Shown piece by piece: positions 61,113 through 64,000 of a DNA stretch of 64,000 nt. The notes beneath the pieces are model-generated. The model saw nothing but the letters and a program-made list of their open reading frames with translations, was not told where the DNA came from and did not search any database. This DNA comes from Frondihabitans sp. PAMC 28766 (GTDB lineage: Bacteria; Actinomycetota; Actinomycetes; Actinomycetales; Microbacteriaceae), in NCBI RefSeq assembly GCF_001577365.1, contig NZ_CP014513.1:1488001-1552000 (forward strand), written 5' to 3'. The position numbers and the translations under genes are program-made. Each line of letters starts with the position of its first letter. Position 1 is the stretch's first letter.

Positions 61113-61640
61113 TCACACGTCAACGGCCGTGTGAACCACTCCCTCGATCCGCCGCCGCCAGTCGCCCCCACGGGCCCACGCCCACGCGACGGCATCCGGA
61201 ATGGACAGAAGTGGTTCAGCTGCCGCTGTCCGATGCTCATAAGTTGCCGTCGGGGCTGCCCCGTGCAGTGCATCGACCAAGCACTGACGGTCTCGCCTGA
61301 TGAGAGTCTCATCGGTTTCGATGAACAGGTGCGTCTCCCCGTCGGCCAGCAGGTCGCGGGCAATTGCGCGCAGGCACTTCTCGCGACGAATGAGATCAGT
61401 GCGGTGCGGTGCGCCAGCTCGATAGATCACGACGAGCGGCTGGATCTCCGCGATGACACTCAAGACCTTTCGGCGACGGGAGTCGCTCTCCTTCTTCATG
61501 TGGACCCTCGGCTGTCCTCGAAGGAGAAGCGTGCGCATGGCTTGTCGAGCACGGTCCGTGCCGTGCGACGGGATGATGGCCGCGACGAGGAGATACTCAC
61601 GTGCCTTCGTCTCATCGATGAACACCCTGCGCTTAGGCAT
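61113..61640 (-). CDS. Conserved hypothetical protein, DUF3800-like
   Basis: 175 residues from ATG 61640 (MPKRRVFIDETKAREYLLVA). RVHMKKESDSRRRKVLSVIA, EKCLRAIARDLLADGE, LFIETDE and IPDAVAWAWARGGDWRRRI. FIDE at the start and ETDE centrally recall the acidic active-site residues of DUF3800 proteins. It is a recurring actinobacterial family to my knowledge, function unknown. The 196-nt gap before it (60917-61112) holds the glpKF terminator and an odd AT-rich tract (TAATA followed by seven T at about 61018-61028) that I cannot assign. Confidence 0.65.
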   Translation of the reverse strand: MPKRRVFIDETKAREYLLVAAIIPSHGTDRARQAMRTLLLRGQPRVHMKKESDSRRRKVLSVIAEIQPLVVIYRAGAPHRTDLIRREKCLRAIARDLLADGETHLFIETDETLIRRDRQCLVDALHGAAPTATYEHRTAAAEPLLSIPDAVAWAWARGGDWRRRIEGVVHTAVDV

Positions 61641-61702
61641 TAGATATTTCTCACTCCACGAGCATGCCACATTCGCCGTGTCGAACGGCGGGGCGATGTC
61701 GT

Positions 61703-61731
61703 TTGACCACGTAGATTCGTGTCAGTAAAGT
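61703..61731 (+). promoter_or_regulatory. Promoter of the gluconate dehydrogenase-like operon
   Basis: -35 TTGACC (61703-61708), 17-nt spacer, -10 TAAAGT (61726-61731), 40 nt upstream of an ATG that has a good AAGGAG. Confidence 0.65.
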
Positions 61732-61770
61732 CAGCGAAGTAAACCGGTTTTGTGCAACGAAGGAGTTGGC

Positions 61771-62103
61771 ATGCAGGAGGCGACCGCAGCGTCGGAGTTC
61801 GTCGAGGCGAACAGGGCCCGGCTCACCGAGTTGATCGACGCGGTAGTGCCTAGCGACGACTACCCGTCGGCGTCGGAGGCGGGCGGCCTCGTCTTCCTCC
61901 AGCGGATGCTGGCCGAGCGGCTCGACTGGATCGCGCAGGCCGCCGACGTCGTCGAGCGGGGGGACGCGAGCGCGCACTGGCAGTGGTTCGCCGAGCTGGT
62001 CGCGGGCGGCTATTACGCCGACCCCGGCAACGGAGGCAATGCCGACGCCGCATCCTGGGCCATGATCGACTGGACCCCGAGCCCCGGGGCGGCTGGGGCG
62101 TGA
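61771..62103 (+). CDS. Gluconate 2-dehydrogenase subunit 3-like protein
   Basis: 110 residues. Helical start (LTELIDAVVPSDDYPSASEA), then GGYYADPGNGGN, the hallmark of the gamma subunit (subunit 3) family, and WAMIDW near the end. No Tat signal is visible, unlike many family members. Start ATG with AAGGAG five nt upstream. The stop overlaps the GTG of the GMC subunit. Confidence 0.85.
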   Translation: MQEATAASEFVEANRARLTELIDAVVPSDDYPSASEAGGLVFLQRMLAERLDWIAQAADVVERGDASAHWQWFAELVAGGYYADPGNGGNADAASWAMIDWTPSPGAAGA

Positions 62104-63818
62104 GCGTGCCCGTCGCCGAGGCGCCGCACACGATCGTGCACCCGCGCGACCTCGCCCCGCGCTACGACGCGATCGTGATCGGCTCGGGCGCCGGCGGTGG
62201 AGTGGCGGCTGCGGGCCTCGCCGAGGCGGGGCGCCGCGTGCTGGTCGTCGAGGCCGGGCGCTGGCCGTCGATCGCCGAGATGTCGCACGACCAGATCCGC
62301 AACCCGCGATCGGACTGGGGCGTCGCGCCGCTCTCCGGGCCGGCCAACGAGGGCAACCCCCGTGTCTCGGAGTCGCTCGACGGCCGCACCCGCCTGACCC
62401 TGCGGCCCTCCGACGGCGCCTGGGGCAACAACGCCTCGACGGCCGGCGGAGGCACCCGTGTCTACGGCGCCCAGGCCTGGCGCTTCGGGCCGACCGACTT
62501 CAGGATGGCGTCGACCTACGGGGTGCCGGAGGGGTCGTCGCTCGCCGACTGGCCCATCTCGTACGACGACCTCGCCCCCTTCTACGAGCGCGCCGAGTGG
62601 GAGGTCGGGGTCTCCGGCAGCCCCGACGAGGGCAAGTGGGGCGGCCCGCGCGATCGGCCGTTGCCGATGCCCGCGCTGCCGGCCGGCCCCTCGCGCGAGC
62701 GGCTCGCGGCCGGTGCCGCCTCGCTCGGCTTCTCGACGGTCACCGTGCCCCTGCTGGTCAACTCGACGGACTACCTGGGTCGCCTCGCCTGTCGCCAGTG
62801 CGGCCTGTGCATCGGCTTCGCCTGCCCGGTCGACGCCAAGAACGGCAGCCAGAACACCCTCCTGACCAGGGCGTTCGCCACCGGCAACGCGTCCATCGTG
62901 CTCGAGACGCGAGCGTCTCGCATCCTGACCGACACATCCGGCCGGGTGACCGGCGTGCGACTCGTGGGCGCCGTCGACGGCGACGACTGGTCGCAGGATC
63001 TCGAGGCTGCCGAGGTCGTGGTCTCGGCCGGCGCGATCGAATCGGCTCGCCTCCTGCTCAACAGCGCATCCGACCGCGAGCCGCAGGGCCTCGGCAACAA
63101 CCGCGACCAGGTCGGACGGCACGTGCAGGGCCACCTCTACGGGGGTGCCATCGGGGTGTTCGACGACATCGTCGAAGACCTCGTCGGGCCGGGGCCGTCG
63201 ATCGCGACGACCGACTTCCGGCACCACAACGGCGACATCGTCGGCGGCGGCATCATCGTCAACGAGTTCGTGCCGACGCCGTCGAACGCCTACCGCTACC
63301 TCACGTCGACGGGGCTCATCCCGCGCACGGGCCTGGACAGCAAGCGGGGCATGCGCGACCTCGCGAGGCGAAGCCTTCGGATCATGGGGCCCATCCAGGA
63401 GGTCACGTCGGCCGACTCCCGCGTGCGCGTCGATCCGTCGGTGGTCGACCGGCACGGCATCCCGGTCGCGCGACTCAGCGGGCAGATGCACCGCGAGGAC
63501 GTCCGAGCCCGCGACTTCACGAGCGAGACGAGCGGCCAGTGGCTGCGGGCTGCCGGTGCGACCTCCGTCGTGGAGTTCGGCGGGGCGCCGGAGGGGCCGA
63601 GCGTCGGCCAGCACCAGGCGGGCACGCTGCGCATGGGGTCGGACCCCGCCACCAGCGCCGTCGACGAGTTCGGCCGCGTCTGGGGCCACGACAACCTGCG
63701 CGTGATGGACGGCTCGGTGCACGTGACGAACGGCGGTGTGAACCCGGTGCTGACGATCCTCGCGACGTCGATGCGCAGCGTCGACCAGATGGTCGGCGGG
63801 CGCGCGACCGGCGACTAG
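62100..63818 (+). CDS. GMC-family oxidoreductase (gluconate dehydrogenase flavoprotein-like)
   Basis: 572 residues. FAD-binding GSGAGGGVAAAGLAEAGRRV near residue 25, VVEAG, GGGTRVYGAQAWRF, CRQCGLCIGFACPVDAKNGS with four cysteines, VVSAGAIESARLLLNSASD, and the C-terminal GMC pattern HQAGTLRMGSDPATSAVDEF ... VNPVLTILATSMRS. The catalytic flavoprotein partner of the subunit 3 protein (GTGA overlap); oxidises a sugar, sugar acid or alcohol. No cytochrome subunit follows. Confidence 0.87.
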   Translation: MSVPVAEAPHTIVHPRDLAPRYDAIVIGSGAGGGVAAAGLAEAGRRVLVVEAGRWPSIAEMSHDQIRNPRSDWGVAPLSGPANEGNPRVSESLDGRTRLTLRPSDGAWGNNASTAGGGTRVYGAQAWRFGPTDFRMASTYGVPEGSSLADWPISYDDLAPFYERAEWEVGVSGSPDEGKWGGPRDRPLPMPALPAGPSRERLAAGAASLGFSTVTVPLLVNSTDYLGRLACRQCGLCIGFACPVDAKNGSQNTLLTRAFATGNASIVLETRASRILTDTSGRVTGVRLVGAVDGDDWSQDLEAAEVVVSAGAIESARLLLNSASDREPQGLGNNRDQVGRHVQGHLYGGAIGVFDDIVEDLVGPGPSIATTDFRHHNGDIVGGGIIVNEFVPTPSNAYRYLTSTGLIPRTGLDSKRGMRDLARRSLRIMGPIQEVTSADSRVRVDPSVVDRHGIPVARLSGQMHREDVRARDFTSETSGQWLRAAGATSVVEFGGAPEGPSVGQHQAGTLRMGSDPATSAVDEFGRVWGHDNLRVMDGSVHVTNGGVNPVLTILATSMRSVDQMVGGRATGD

Positions 63819-63823
63819 CCCGG

Positions 63824-64000
63824 TCAGTCGGGCAGGCGCACCGGGCCGAGCTCGTCGAAGACGTCGCCGGGGCCCGGGTTCGTCGGCGCCGATGTGCCGC
63901 CGAAGTGCCGCATGATGCCCCAGACCGAGTTGAGCGACGTCTGCACGGCGCCCTCGGCCCAGGCCGGCGTGAACGACACGTCGTCGCCGGCGATGAACAG
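63824..64000 (-). CDS. Flavin-containing amine oxidase, C-terminal end (truncated by window)
   Basis: Only the last 58 residues are in the window, reading LFIAGDDVSFTPAWAEGAVQ, then TSLNSVWGIMRHFGG and a proline-rich tail ending VRLPD. This is the C-terminal FAD-binding signature of flavin monoamine oxidases (tryptophan 2-monooxygenase/putrescine-oxidase-like). Convergent with the GMC gene. The rest of the gene lies beyond 64000. Confidence 0.75.
   Translation of the reverse strand: MFIAGDDVSFTPAWAEGAVQTSLNSVWGIMRHFGGTSAPTNPGPGDVFDELGPVRLPD

Overview
This is a high-GC window (roughly 70% by eye) with strong GC3 bias, actinobacterial lipoprotein and Tat signals, GTG starts that overlap upstream stops, an IdeR/DtxR-type iron box and an actinobacterial myo-inositol gene set. 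I read it as the chromosome of a Micrococcales actinobacterium, probably Microbacteriaceae. That placement comes from gene content and style, not from a marker gene.

Layout. (1) 1-588: 3' end of a glyceraldehyde-3-phosphate dehydrogenase gene. (2) 632-20568: a large, unfamiliar catabolic supercluster. On the + strand are an IclR regulator, a sugar-type ABC importer (binding protein, double ATPase, permease), a phosphotriesterase-like metallohydrolase, a SnoaL-like protein, a MmgE/PrpD protein, an aldehyde dehydrogenase, an alpha/beta hydrolase, then a second binding protein paired with a second SnoaL-like protein. Convergent to it on the - strand are three more MmgE/PrpD genes, a DUF6282 amidohydrolase-like gene, an Ldh2-type dehydrogenase and an MFS transporter, with a divergent GntR/FCD regulator. 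(3) 20684-21737: MarR regulator and a divergent YbhB/YbcL protein. (4) 21899-26047: efeUOB iron uptake operon behind an iron box. (5) 26200-28658: diacylglycerol-kinase-like enzyme, a small DNA-binding antitoxin-like protein with an operator and apparently leaderless mRNA, and a DUF4097 protein. (6) 28983-42068: myo-inositol catabolism: GntR regulator (IolR-like), tautomerase, transaldolase, iolH, iolG, iolE, iolD, iolB, iolA, an aldolase-like protein, iolC, and a divergent Gfo/Idh/MocA dehydrogenase. (7) 42076-47371: SDR, then an island of secreted, membrane and lipoprotein genes of unknown function including a decayed tandem copy. (8) 47390-54721: WYL regulator/VOC protein, a two-component system, LysR/MFS pair, Lrp/DUF2000 pair and a small membrane protein. 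(9) 54804-60916: two deaminases, another MocA-type dehydrogenase, and glpK-glpF. (10) 61113-64000: hypothetical protein, a gluconate-2-dehydrogenase-like pair (subunit 3 plus GMC oxidoreductase), and the 3' end of a flavin amine oxidase gene.

How the parts work together. The two binding-protein genes of the supercluster carry the same palindromic operator at the same distance (50 nt) from an identical TTGACA box, so I infer one regulator, probably the IclR protein, controls both. The PrpD operon and its GntR gene each carry a CTGTCGACAG palindrome between the -35 and -10 boxes. In the inositol region, three promoters (the GntR gene, the transaldolase gene, and iolC with its divergent dehydrogenase) carry a decamer that fits, as I remember it, the Corynebacterium glutamicum IolR motif.

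Sequence quality. At least a dozen genes, including conserved ones such as glpK and iolB, are broken by an apparent single missing base, mostly inside G or C runs. I treat these as probable sequencing or assembly errors, give the full extent of each gene, and mark each break. No tRNA, rRNA, CRISPR array, insertion sequence or origin was recognised.
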